A stretch of 64,000 nucleotides of DNA. It comes from Zunongwangia endophytica (lineage in GTDB: Bacteria; Bacteroidota; Bacteroidia; Flavobacteriales; Flavobacteriaceae). The DNA is taken from assembly GCF_030409505.1 (NCBI RefSeq), contig NZ_JAUFPZ010000002.1, positions 558,001-622,000 of the forward strand, written 5' to 3'. Both the position numbers and the translations under genes were made by a program. The notes under the pieces were generated by a model, which was not told where the DNA came from, did no database searches, and saw nothing but the letters and a program-made list of their open reading frames with translations. Shown piece by piece: positions 34,729 to 42,936 of this stretch (the stretch's first letter is position 1; the number at the start of each line of letters is the position of its first letter).

Positions 34729-36069
34729 ATGCAAAGTTTACTTAAAATTTTCAGGATCAGTATTGTTGTATGTATTCTGGTTTTCGTTATTAACTTCATA
34801 TTTAATGATTTTGATATAGAATTTTTTAGAGATATAAAAAACTGGGGAGTGATGGTTTTTTATAGTATATCGATCACTATCGTTAATGTTTTGTATGCCG
34901 ATCTTTTTGAAAAATATGTTGGTTGGGAAAATGCAGGAACAAGACGAATATTTTATTCGGCCTTAGGTGCAATTATAGTTACACTTGTTGCTTATTTTTT
35001 GTGCAGGTTAACACATCTAGTGTGGCTTGTTCCCACAAAGACAATAGCAGAGTTTGTTAGCGAAGAAAAATTAAGATATTATTTATTTCCGCTTTTGTTT
35101 AGTACCGCGATAACCCTGTTTTTTCATTTGATTTATCTTTTTAAGTCGCGACAGGAAGAAAAAATGAACGAGCAAAAAATTATAGCGGGTACAGCAACCT
35201 CAAGATTCGATGCGCTTAAAAACCAACTAGATCCTCATTTCTTATTCAACAGTTTAAATGTGCTAAGTTCTTTAATTGATGAAGATCCTGATAAAGCACA
35301 AAAATTTACCGGTTCATTATCAAAAGTGTACCGCTATGTTCTAGAGCAAAAAAGTAAAGAGCTAGTTACAATAGAAGAAGAGTTGAAATTCGCAATTGTG
35401 TATATGAATCTATTGAAGATGAGATTTGAAGATTCTATCATTTATAATCCTCCTACAGAAATTTCGAATCTAGAAGCTAAGGTGGTTCCGTTATCGCTTC
35501 AGCTATTATTGGAAAATACCGTAAAGCATAATAAAATCACACCAGAATCTCCACTGGTAATTACTATTTACGAGACCGATAAAGTTTTGGTGGTAAAAAA
35601 TAATCTTCAACCTAAAGAAATTCTAAGAAGTGGCGGGAGCGGTGTAGGGCTTCTAAATATTAAAGAGCGTTATAATTTGCTTACTGAAAGAACGATGGAG
35701 ATTATTAAAACTGAAAGCGAGTTTATGGTACGTCTTCCGTTATTGACGAAAAAAACTAAGCACGCACAATTATTTAAAACTGAAAAAATGAAAGATTTGG
35801 AACTAGCGAATAAAAATTATTTATACGCAAAGGAGCAGGTTAAAAAAGAAAAAGATTTTTATGGAAATTTAACCTCCTATTGTATTATTATTCCTGCTTT
35901 AGGAGTTTTTAATTACCTAACCATAGATTTTTTATGGGTAATCTTCCCAGCTATGGGATGGGGACTTGGACTTCTGTTTCATGGTCTTTCCGCCTTCAAT
36001 TATAGTCCATTTTTAGGAAGAGATTGGGAAGAACGTAAGATTAAAGAAATAATGAATAAAAAGGGCTAA
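34729..36069 (+). CDS. LytS-type sensor histidine kinase with C-terminal 2TM domain
   Basis: This 446-residue kinase has four N-terminal membrane helices (about 8-27, 40-60, 75-95 and 115-138), a His_kinase domain with the phosphorylated H170 in LDPHFLFNSLN, and an HATPase region with LLLENTVKHNK and SGGSGVGLLNIKERYN. Its C-terminal 100 residues form an extra two-helix 2TM domain ending in GRDWEERKIKEIMNKKG. Two free-standing copies of this domain follow as separate genes. The response regulator at 36677 is its partner. Confidence 0.9.
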   Translation: MQSLLKIFRISIVVCILVFVINFIFNDFDIEFFRDIKNWGVMVFYSISITIVNVLYADLFEKYVGWENAGTRRIFYSALGAIIVTLVAYFLCRLTHLVWLVPTKTIAEFVSEEKLRYYLFPLLFSTAITLFFHLIYLFKSRQEEKMNEQKIIAGTATSRFDALKNQLDPHFLFNSLNVLSSLIDEDPDKAQKFTGSLSKVYRYVLEQKSKELVTIEEELKFAIVYMNLLKMRFEDSIIYNPPTEISNLEAKVVPLSLQLLLENTVKHNKITPESPLVITIYETDKVLVVKNNLQPKEILRSGGSGVGLLNIKERYNLLTERTMEIIKTESEFMVRLPLLTKKTKHAQLFKTEKMKDLELANKNYLYAKEQVKKEKDFYGNLTSYCIIIPALGVFNYLTIDFLWVIFPAMGWGLGLLFHGLSAFNYSPFLGRDWEERKIKEIMNKKG

Positions 36070-36080
36070 AATCATCGATT

Positions 36081-36359
36081 ATGAATAATTCAGAAGAAAA
36101 ATATTTTGCGGCACGAGAAAAAATGGAAAATTTAAAACAGTTCTATGCCCATTTAATAATCTTCGTTTTCGTTAACCTTGTTTTTTTGAGTTTTAATTAT
36201 TACAAAAACTATATCGAATTTCCTTGGGTTTTATGGGGAACATTTGGCTGGGGAATAGGTTTAGGTTTTGACTACTTAAAAGCATTTGATAAAAATCTGT
36301 TTTTAGCAAGAGATTGGGAAAAGCGTAAGATCAAAGAAATAATGAATCAAAAGGACTAA
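36081..36359 (+). CDS. 2TM domain protein, copy 1
   Basis: This 92-residue protein is one 2TM domain: two helices (LYAHLIIFVFVNLVFLSF-like segment at about 22-40, and WVLWGTFGWGIGLGFDYL at about 50-68) with the C-terminal signature ARDWEKRKIKEIMNQKD. It lies 11 nt after the kinase. The first 23 nt of the gene and the 20 nt before it match those of the next gene almost exactly, showing a recent duplication. It may tune the kinase. Confidence 0.85.
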   Translation: MNNSEEKYFAAREKMENLKQFYAHLIIFVFVNLVFLSFNYYKNYIEFPWVLWGTFGWGIGLGFDYLKAFDKNLFLARDWEKRKIKEIMNQKD

Positions 36360-36370
36360 AATTATCGATT

Positions 36371-36667
36371 ATGAATAATTCAGAAGAAAAATACCTAGAG
36401 GCACGTAAGAAGGTAAAAAAAATGAAAGAGTTTTATTCGCACTTAACGGTGTTTATAGTAGTAAATCTCTTTTTATTCGGAATAAATTGGTACACAATCA
36501 ATCTACAATATCCTTGGTTTTTATGGGTTTTATTTGGCTGGGGAATAGGTTTGGTATTCGATTATTTAAAAGCCTTTGATAAAAATCCAATTTTCAATAA
36601 AGATTGGGAACAACGAAAGATAAACGAATACATGAACAAAGAGCAAGATCAACAACGCTGGGAATAA
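36371..36667 (+). CDS. 2TM domain protein, copy 2
   Basis: This 98-residue protein is a paralogue of the previous gene, with helices HLTVFIVVNLFLFGINWY and WFLWVLFGWGIGLVFDYL and the tail KDWEQRKINEYMNKEQ. It begins 11 nt after copy 1 and ends 9 nt before the LytTR regulator. All three 2TM units here share the DWExRKIxExMN end motif. Confidence 0.85.
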   Translation: MNNSEEKYLEARKKVKKMKEFYSHLTVFIVVNLFLFGINWYTINLQYPWFLWVLFGWGIGLVFDYLKAFDKNPIFNKDWEQRKINEYMNKEQDQQRWE

Positions 36668-36676
36668 GATATTTAC

Positions 36677-37429
36677 ATGAAATTAGTAATTGTAGAAGAC
36701 GAAAAGCCGGCCGCACGACGGTTAAATCGTTTACTGAATAAAAAAGGACTAGAAGTAGAAGTAATGCTTCACTCGGTTGCTGAGGGAATACAATGGTTTT
36801 CTGAAAATGAGCATCCAGATCTAATATTTTTGGATATTCAGCTTAGTGACGGATTATCTTTTGAAATTTTTGAAGCCGTAAAGGTAAAAAGTGCTATTAT
36901 TTTTACTACGGCTTACGATGAATATGCGCTTAAAGCTTTTAAACTTAATAGTGTAGACTATTTATTGAAACCGATTGATGATGAAGAGTTAGATGAAGCG
37001 ATCGAGAAATTTGAAGAAACCTACCAATCGAAATCGATAAAACTAAATGTAGATGATTTTAGAAGTTTGCTTAGCTTTTCTTCCTCTGAAAATTATAAAT
37101 CCAGATTCACCATTCAGGTTGGGCAGCATCTAAAAATTATTGATGTTGAAGACATTGTATGTTTTTATTCTGAAAATAAAGCAACCTACATTCATAATAG
37201 TGAAGGAAGAGGATATTTGATGGATGTTTCTTTAGAGCAGCTTGAAAAGGAACTCGATCCTAAAAAGTTTTTTAGAATTAACAGAAAGTGTATTGTTCAT
37301 ATTAAAGCTATTAAAGATATAATTTCTTACACAAATTCTAGATTAGAACTGAAGCTTACGAACTTCAATGAATTTCAGATCATTGTGAGTAGGGAACGCG
37401 TTAAAGATTTCAAGAATTGGATATCTTAA
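36677..37429 (+). CDS. LytTR-family response regulator
   Basis: This 250-residue regulator has a receiver domain (1-120) with phospho-acceptor D53 in LIFLDIQLSDG, the conserved Thr in TTAYDEYA and Lys in DYLLKPIDD. A LytTR DNA-binding domain follows (about 145-250; VEDIVCFYSENKATYIHNS and FFRINRKCIVHIKAI). It is the cognate regulator of the LytS-type kinase at 34729, with which it is cotranscribed through the two 2TM genes. Confidence 0.93.
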   Translation: MKLVIVEDEKPAARRLNRLLNKKGLEVEVMLHSVAEGIQWFSENEHPDLIFLDIQLSDGLSFEIFEAVKVKSAIIFTTAYDEYALKAFKLNSVDYLLKPIDDEELDEAIEKFEETYQSKSIKLNVDDFRSLLSFSSSENYKSRFTIQVGQHLKIIDVEDIVCFYSENKATYIHNSEGRGYLMDVSLEQLEKELDPKKFFRINRKCIVHIKAIKDIISYTNSRLELKLTNFNEFQIIVSRERVKDFKNWIS

Positions 37430-37498
37430 AAAAACAGGCTTAAATGTTAAAAATCAAACTTTTAAAAACCGCGATGGCTTTTTCTACGTAAATATAAA

Positions 37499-37526
37499 TG
37501 AGAAGCAAAGTGAGAAATGCTTCTCA
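37499..37526 (+). terminator. hairpin after the LytTR operon
   Basis: TGAGAAGCA and TGCTTCTCA form a 9-bp stem with a 10-nt loop, followed 12 nt later by nine T's. It is a candidate terminator of the two-component operon. Confidence 0.45.
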
Positions 37527-37592
37527 GGCTTGAATCATTTTTTTTTGGTCGAATTTTTGATTTAAGTTTTGATTTTTTTTGGTTGGTTAGAG

Positions 37593-37620
37593 TGAAAGGC
37601 TTGCTTCGGCAAGCCTTTCA
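37593..37620. terminator. 12-bp stem with TTCG tetraloop
   Basis: TGAAAGGCTTGC-TTCG-GCAAGCCTTTCA is a perfect 12-bp stem closed by a UUCG tetraloop. It has a weak T run on the plus strand, so it may be a second terminator or a stable RNA 3' end. Confidence 0.5.
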
Positions 37621-37653
37621 GTTTGTCTGAAAATTGAATGATAAACACCTATG

Positions 37654-37683
37654 AAAAAAGCCCGGCGATTGCCGGGCTTTTTA
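37654..37683. terminator. strong bidirectional terminator
   Basis: AAAAAGCCCGGC-GATT-GCCGGGCTTTTT is a perfect stem with A and T runs. It lies after the anti-sigma gene on the minus strand and can also stop plus-strand transcription. Confidence 0.9.
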
Positions 37684-37705
37684 ATTTTATAATATTAAAT
37701 ACATT

Positions 37706-38512
37706 TTAAGGTGCAGCAACTGTACCTAAAACATATAATTGATCCATCGTTGGCGTTTCACTACCACCTTCTGGCTCTAGCGTGATACCAAAGGCTTCAG
37801 ATTGATTCGCATTTTCCAGACTGAAGATTTTATTTTCATCTCCAGCAAAATCATCCAATAATCCTAAGCTAGTAGGAGTGAGCGGTTGCATTGTTAAAGA
37901 CCAAACCTGATAAACCTGACCTCTTGGTGGTTCTGGTAAACCTTTAGCATCAATATATGCAGTATCATCTATATCATTCCAATAAACCGTTGCGTAAGCC
38001 TCAGAAAAACCTTCCTGACCTTGCAATGGTATTCTGGAGATATTATTATCTCTTATTGCTGCTAAAATTTGTTTGGTATTTTCAGCTTCGTCACGTATAT
38101 CTGCGATTTGCTGCTCGATAATACTATTTTTCGTTTCAGCTTCAGTTAAAGATCTTCTAAGTTCACTATTCTGTTGGAATAAAAAGAATAACCCTATCAA
38201 GAATACTAAACTTGCAGCCCATCCTATATAACTAACCCATCTTGTGCGCTGGCTACTTTCAGGACTTAATTGCCTTACAGGAGTACGGGAAGATAATTTA
38301 GATTTTAATGTCGACAATAGCGCTTCCGGATTGTATGGAGCAATACCGGCGGCTAGTTTTTGAAGCGCATCTTCAATTTCTTCAACTTCTTTTTCTACTT
38401 CAGGATATTCTCTAAGTACAGCAGTTACTTCGCGACTTTCTTTGTCACTAAGTGCACCGTAAACATAAAGTTCCAGAATTCCAGATGATATGTATTCTTC
38501 GATCTCAGCCAT
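37706..38512 (-). CDS. RskA-type anti-sigma factor
   Basis: This 268-residue protein has a cytoplasmic N-terminal region (about 1-85) with YISSGILELYVYGALSDKES, one membrane helix (about 93-113, IGWAASLVFLIGLFFLF), a coiled stretch and an extracytoplasmic RskA domain with GLPEPPRGQVYQVWSLTMQP and FGITLEPEGGSETPT. It would hold the sigma factor encoded upstream until an envelope signal is sensed. The start codon's last base is shared with the sigma gene's end (1-nt overlap). Confidence 0.92.
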   Translation of the reverse strand: MAEIEEYISSGILELYVYGALSDKESREVTAVLREYPEVEKEVEEIEDALQKLAAGIAPYNPEALLSTLKSKLSSRTPVRQLSPESSQRTRWVSYIGWAASLVFLIGLFFLFQQNSELRRSLTEAETKNSIIEQQIADIRDEAENTKQILAAIRDNNISRIPLQGQEGFSEAYATVYWNDIDDTAYIDAKGLPEPPRGQVYQVWSLTMQPLTPTSLGLLDDFAGDENKIFSLENANQSEAFGITLEPEGGSETPTMDQLYVLGTVAAP

Positions 38513-39042
38513 TAGTTTCCTACAATTTCTCTTAATTTATTTATACAGGCTCTATTTCTGGTTTTTACAGTTCCCAGAGGCATTTCCAATTCTTCAGCGG
38601 TTTCTTTTTGAGTATATCCTTTGAAGAATAATAGGTCGATTAATTTTTTACAAACTGGCTTTAGAACTTCAATATATTTTTTCAATCCTATAGCGTCTAT
38701 AGTAGAACTAAAATTAGTTTTTGATTCTAATATATTTACGAAATTATCTGCAGCTAGGTTTTGTCGTTTATTTTTAAAGCTTTTAGATCGTATTTTATCA
38801 ATAGATGCATTTCTGGCAATATTGAGTACCCAAGTGAAAAAACGGCCTTTACTAGAATCGTAAGACGATGCATTTTCCCATATTTTCATAAAAACATCCT
38901 GTAACACTTCTTCGGCGATATCTTTTTCACCAATTATACTAAAGATAATTCCATAAGTACTTTCTGAGTAGAGCTGGTAAATACGCTCAAAGGCTTTTTG
39001 ATTCCCTTTTTGTAACTCAAGAATAAGTTCATCCTGCTGCAT
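38512..39042 (-). CDS. ECF-type RNA polymerase sigma factor
   Basis: This 176-residue sigma factor has region 2 (IGEKDIAEEVLQDVFMKIWE and FFTWVLNIARNASIDKIRSK) and region 4 (KGYTQKETAEELEMPLGTVK), the SigK/RskA pairing type. It overlaps the anti-sigma gene by 1 nt. Region 2 and region 4 are of normal length. The regulon is unknown; the Cu-Zn superoxide dismutase gene lies upstream on the same strand but behind a terminator. Confidence 0.94.
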   Translation of the reverse strand: MQQDELILELQKGNQKAFERIYQLYSESTYGIIFSIIGEKDIAEEVLQDVFMKIWENASSYDSSKGRFFTWVLNIARNASIDKIRSKSFKNKRQNLAADNFVNILESKTNFSSTIDAIGLKKYIEVLKPVCKKLIDLLFFKGYTQKETAEELEMPLGTVKTRNRACINKLREIVGN

Positions 39043-39081
39043 AAATCTGAATGTGGTTAGTTTCTTTAAAAATATATAAAA

Positions 39082-39117
39082 AAATAAAAGCAGCTAAATG
39101 AATAGCTGCTTTTATTT
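39082..39117 (-). terminator. terminator of the superoxide dismutase gene
   Basis: AAATAAAAGCAGCTA pairs with TAGCTGCTTTTATTT around a 6-nt loop, 27 nt past the stop at 39144 on the minus strand. The A and T flanks allow both directions. Confidence 0.85.
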
Positions 39118-39143
39118 AAAATATTATAGTATTTCTACTAAAA

Positions 39144-39755
39144 TTATTTCATTTCAATAACTCCACATCCTACACGAGTACCAGCGGCACCTGATGGTTG
39201 AGAAGTGAAATCGTCTACACCATCATGTACGATGATTGCTTTTCCAAGAATATCTTTAGTGTCATCTCCACATCCTATACACCACTCGTCTGTAGTTACA
39301 GTGATTGTACCTTTTCCGCTAGAATCTACTTCAAAGTTTCCAATATCTCCTTTATGGTATCCTTCTTCAGATCCCCATTTACCGTGAGGCTCGTTAGTAG
39401 GATTCCAGTGTCCACCAGCTGAAGTTCCATCTGCAGCAGAACAGTCTGCTTTTTGGTGAATATGGATTGCATGTTTACCTTCAGAAAGTCCCATGATAGT
39501 TGCTTCCATAGTTACTTCACCGTTTTCTTCAGTAAAAGTTACTTCTCCAGAAAGATTGCTATCACTCTTAGGTTCTAAGGTTACCATAACTTCTTTTTTC
39601 TCAGAAGATTCGGCATCCATATCTTCGTCCATTTCAGAAGTCATTTCTGTGTTTTGATCATCTACTTCTGCTTCTTCGTTATCTTTTTTTTCGTTTTTAC
39701 AACTAGTAATAAAAAGTGAAGCGCAGAATAGTAGCGATAAGCTAATACGTTTCAT
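39144..39755 (-). CDS. Cu-Zn superoxide dismutase lipoprotein
   Basis: This 203-residue protein has a lipoprotein signal (MKRISLSLLFCASLFITSC, Cys at 19), an acidic linker (about 20-55) and a Cu-Zn superoxide dismutase domain. Metal ligands are seen in KHAIHIHQKADC, SAGGHWNPTNEPHG, YHKGDIGNF and KAIIVHDG, together with the paired cysteines in CSAAD and GVGCGV. It removes superoxide in the periplasm. I use the ATG at 39755 because the signal peptide begins there. Confidence 0.93.
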   Translation of the reverse strand: MKRISLSLLFCASLFITSCKNEKKDNEEAEVDDQNTEMTSEMDEDMDAESSEKKEVMVTLEPKSDSNLSGEVTFTEENGEVTMEATIMGLSEGKHAIHIHQKADCSAADGTSAGGHWNPTNEPHGKWGSEEGYHKGDIGNFEVDSSGKGTITVTTDEWCIGCGDDTKDILGKAIIVHDGVDDFTSQPSGAAGTRVGCGVIEMK

Positions 39756-39934
39756 AATAATGATTGGTTTTGTGATTATAGGTACTAAAGTACTTTGAAT
39801 ATAGTGCTTTCGCAAAGATTTAAGTATAGCTTAACATTGCGAAGTTTCAGTATTCGCGTGCTTTCAGCAATAGTTCAGCTAATTAAGGACTTCAGAAAAA
39901 TATTAATTATCTATAAAATTATTTTTTTCTCTAA
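39756..39934. other. 179-bp intergenic region
   Basis: AT-rich, with no clear coding frame. It should carry the promoter of the superoxide dismutase gene. No terminator was identified for the DUF1080 gene ending at 39935, although a weak T-rich stretch is present on the minus strand. Confidence 0.3.
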
Positions 39935-40684
39935 TTAGTCCAATCGCTTAATTTTAATATTTCTAAACCAAACTTCATTTCCGTGATCTTGCAAAGCGAT
40001 GTGGCCTGATTTTGCTTTTCCAAATTGTTCCCAATCTGCAAATTTAGAATTTGCAACCAACTCTTCCCAGCCATCGCCATCAACCTGAAATTCGACGATT
40101 TTCACACCATTCTGCATAACAGAACCCTTATTTGATTTGTGATCTATTTTTAGAATGATGCTGTTCCATTCTCCAACTGGTTTCGTTGTATTTTCAGAAG
40201 GTGCTATCATGTCGTAAAGTGCACCGGCATGGCGCTTAGGGCCATTTTTTCCGTCGGGATGTTTCTCATTGTCTAAAACCTGAATTTCCGGACCGGTTAA
40301 ATAGGGCTCATCCAGTTCTTTATCCTCTATGACAGCCCACATGAAACCACTATTCCCAGCCTCTGAAATTTTCCATTCCATAGAAAGCTCAAAATCGGTA
40401 TATTTTTCTTTAGTTATTAGATTCTCAGTTTGATTGCGTCCTTCTTTCGGAAGTAGATGAAACGTTGCATCATTGCTTGTCCATTGCGTGATAGAATCGC
40501 GATTATAGGCTTTCCAATGGTCATTGATATTACTCGTGCTTAAATCAATCCAATCTTCTGCAGGTTTTTCAATTTCGGCAGTTGATTCTTCATTAGCCAC
40601 TTTTTCAGATTTATCTGATTCAGAATTTTTACAACTAACTATTGTAAAAGCACTTGCTATAAGCGCTATTCCTAGTTTCTTCAT
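39935..40684 (-). CDS. DUF1080 (3-keto-disaccharide hydrolase family) lipoprotein
   Basis: This 249-residue protein has a lipobox (FTIVSC, Cys at 19) and a DUF1080 domain, a concanavalin-like beta-sandwich. Family motifs are YTDFELSMEWKISEAGNSGF and NSIILKIDHKSNKGSVMQNG, then GHIALQDHGNEVWFRNIKI. Pfam now calls this family 3-keto-disaccharide hydrolase, and members cleave 3-keto glycosides by elimination. It is the last gene of the sugar operon, 22 nt after the TIM-barrel isomerase. Confidence 0.9.
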   Translation of the reverse strand: MKKLGIALIASAFTIVSCKNSESDKSEKVANEESTAEIEKPAEDWIDLSTSNINDHWKAYNRDSITQWTSNDATFHLLPKEGRNQTENLITKEKYTDFELSMEWKISEAGNSGFMWAVIEDKELDEPYLTGPEIQVLDNEKHPDGKNGPKRHAGALYDMIAPSENTTKPVGEWNSIILKIDHKSNKGSVMQNGVKIVEFQVDGDGWEELVANSKFADWEQFGKAKSGHIALQDHGNEVWFRNIKIKRLD

Positions 40685-40706
40685 TTTTCTTAGCTAAGGT
40701 TGAGAC

Positions 40707-41762
40707 TTACTTAATCCCTAAAATTGTTTTAAGATGATTTTCATCAATTTCGGAACCTGCAAAATCATCAAATTTTTTCTGTGTAGCTTCAATAATATGA
40801 CTTTGAATAAAAGGAGCACCTTCTTTTGCACCTTGTTCTGGTGATTTAATGCAACATTCCCATTCCATTACTGCCCAAACATTACAACCATATTGCGTTA
40901 ATTTAGAGAAAATAGTTTTAAAATCTACCTGTCCGTCACCAGGGTGACGATAACGACCGGCTCGATCTACCCAATTATTATAGCCTCCAAAACTTCCTTT
41001 TTTTCCCGTAGGATTAAATTCGGCATCTTTAACATGAAACATTTTAATAAATTCATGATAGTGATCGATATAGGTTAGATAATCCAGTTGTTGCAACACA
41101 AAATGACTAGGATCATATAATAAATTTGCGCGTTTATGATTATTGGTTTCGGCTAAAAACCGCTCAAAAGTGTCGCCATCGTGAAGGTCTTCTCCAGGAT
41201 GAATCTCATAACAAAGATCAACTCCATTTTCATCAAAAACATCTAAAATAGGCAACCAGCGATTTGCCAGTTCTTTAAATCCTAATTCTACCAGACCATC
41301 TGGTCGTTGCGGCCATGGGTGAGCCGTATGCCATAGGAGGGAACCGCTGAACGTTCCATGCACATCCAAACCAAAATTTCTACTCGCTTTAGCAGCACTT
41401 TTTAACTGATCTATTGCCCAAGCCGTTCTCGCTTTTGGATTGTTCTTATAATCATCTGGCGCAAAATTATCGAACATGGTATCATAAGCAGGATGTACAG
41501 CTACTAATTGCCCCTGTAAATGGGTACAGAGTTCTGTAATTTCTAAACCATACGATGCGACCTTTCCTTTTAGTTCGTCACAATATGTTTTGCTCTCTCC
41601 TGCTTTTTTTAGATTTATAAGTGCAGATTCCCATGTGGGAATTTGTATTCCTTTATAACCCAAATCTGCAGCCCATTGGCACAGCCCATCTAAGCTATTA
41701 AATGGAGCTTTAGAATCCATAAACTGAGCTAAATAAACAGCTGGTCCTTTAATAGTTTTCAT
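40707..41762 (-). CDS. sugar phosphate isomerase/epimerase family protein (TIM barrel)
   Basis: This 351-residue soluble protein is a xylose-isomerase-like TIM barrel. Metal-site stretches are LCYEIHPGEDLHDG, LLYDPSHFVLQQLDYL, FHVKDAEFNPTG and AVMEWECCIKSP. It has no signal peptide, unlike the related lipoprotein at 44173. It probably isomerises or epimerises a keto-sugar in the cytoplasm. It follows the Gfo/Idh/MocA gene by 19 nt. Confidence 0.9.
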   Translation of the reverse strand: MKTIKGPAVYLAQFMDSKAPFNSLDGLCQWAADLGYKGIQIPTWESALINLKKAGESKTYCDELKGKVASYGLEITELCTHLQGQLVAVHPAYDTMFDNFAPDDYKNNPKARTAWAIDQLKSAAKASRNFGLDVHGTFSGSLLWHTAHPWPQRPDGLVELGFKELANRWLPILDVFDENGVDLCYEIHPGEDLHDGDTFERFLAETNNHKRANLLYDPSHFVLQQLDYLTYIDHYHEFIKMFHVKDAEFNPTGKKGSFGGYNNWVDRAGRYRHPGDGQVDFKTIFSKLTQYGCNVWAVMEWECCIKSPEQGAKEGAPFIQSHIIEATQKKFDDFAGSEIDENHLKTILGIK

Positions 41763-41781
41763 TAGTTAGTTTTTTTGAAGG

Positions 41782-42921
41782 TTAATTGTCTATGCTTATC
41801 CAAACATTTCCTTTTTTGTGGCTTTCTACGGCTTTTTCGATAAAATTCATACCTCGTAAACCATCAGTAATCGTTGGATATTCACCATCAAATCCATCTT
41901 CACCTAAAATTGCTTTAGCCACTCCATGATAGATATTTCCCATGGAATCAAAAATTCCTTCAGGATGGCCCGGTGGCAATTTTGTTCCGCTTAAAGAAAA
42001 TTCACTGTTATAGGCATGTCCTGGTTTGAGTACCTGTAAAGGTTTATTTTCTTCTAATAAATAAAGATAATTAGGATTTTCCTGTTCCCATTTTAATCCG
42101 GCTTTATCTCCGTAAATTTTTACCGTAAAATTATTTTCTTCGCCTGTAGCAATTTGGCTGGCTCTAAGTACTCCTTTTACCTGATTATCCATGCGGAGTA
42201 AAACCGTTCCATCAATGTCCATCTCATTATCTTTATAAAGATAATTAAGGTCGGCAAGAATTTTTTTGACTTCCATACCGGTAACATACTCGATCATATC
42301 GTAAGCGTGCGTACCAATATCCCCAAGGCAACAACTAATGCCAGATTTCTCGGGATCTAATCTCCAAATACTGTTTCGTTGTTCTTTATCATGAATTATT
42401 GGGTTAATCCATCCTTGGTAATATTGAACATCTATTTTCTGAATGTTACCAAGTTTCCCAGAAGTAATCATTTCTCGCATCTGGCGAACCATTGGATATC
42501 CCGTATACGTATAAGTTACCGCAAATACTTTTCCTGTTTTATCTGAAGTTTCTTTTAGAATTTTAGCTTCTTCTAAAGTAGTTGTCAGTGGTTTTTCGCA
42601 AATCACATGAAAACCATTTTCCAGCAGCTGTTTTGCCATAGGAAAATGAAGGAAATTAGGAGTTAAAACAGAAACAACTTTAACCCTTTCTTCTTCCGGA
42701 AGGTTATTTTCTTTTTCTATAAACTCGTCTAGAGATTTGTAAACTCTACCAGTATTGATTCCTATATCTTCTGCAAACTTTATGCTCTCGTTGAAATCGG
42801 TATTAAAAACACCACCAACAAGTTCAAACTTATCAAACATTGAAGAAGCTACCCGATGCAAAACACCAATAAGAGAGTTGTTACCGCCACCAAGTATGCC
42901 TAGTTTTATTTTCTTTCCCAT
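41782..42921 (-). CDS. Gfo/Idh/MocA family NAD(P)-dependent oxidoreductase
   Basis: This 379-residue enzyme has an N-terminal Rossmann fold (KLGILGGGNNSLIGVLHRVA) with the conserved EKP motif (HVICEKPLTTTLEEAK) and the C-terminal substrate domain (GIGTHAYDMIEYVTG-type stretch at about 198-213). It oxidises or reduces a sugar or inositol derivative. In the keto-sugar context it likely interconverts 3-keto and hydroxy sugars. It lies 15 nt after the MFS gene. Confidence 0.92.
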   Translation of the reverse strand: MGKKIKLGILGGGNNSLIGVLHRVASSMFDKFELVGGVFNTDFNESIKFAEDIGINTGRVYKSLDEFIEKENNLPEEERVKVVSVLTPNFLHFPMAKQLLENGFHVICEKPLTTTLEEAKILKETSDKTGKVFAVTYTYTGYPMVRQMREMITSGKLGNIQKIDVQYYQGWINPIIHDKEQRNSIWRLDPEKSGISCCLGDIGTHAYDMIEYVTGMEVKKILADLNYLYKDNEMDIDGTVLLRMDNQVKGVLRASQIATGEENNFTVKIYGDKAGLKWEQENPNYLYLLEENKPLQVLKPGHAYNSEFSLSGTKLPPGHPEGIFDSMGNIYHGVAKAILGEDGFDGEYPTITDGLRGMNFIEKAVESHKKGNVWISIDN

Positions 42922-42936
42922 GCTATTTTTTAAATT

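Noticed and set aside
37499..37683. CRISPR-like array from clustered hairpins
   Set aside because: The three hairpins have unrelated sequences and no regular repeat-spacer pattern.
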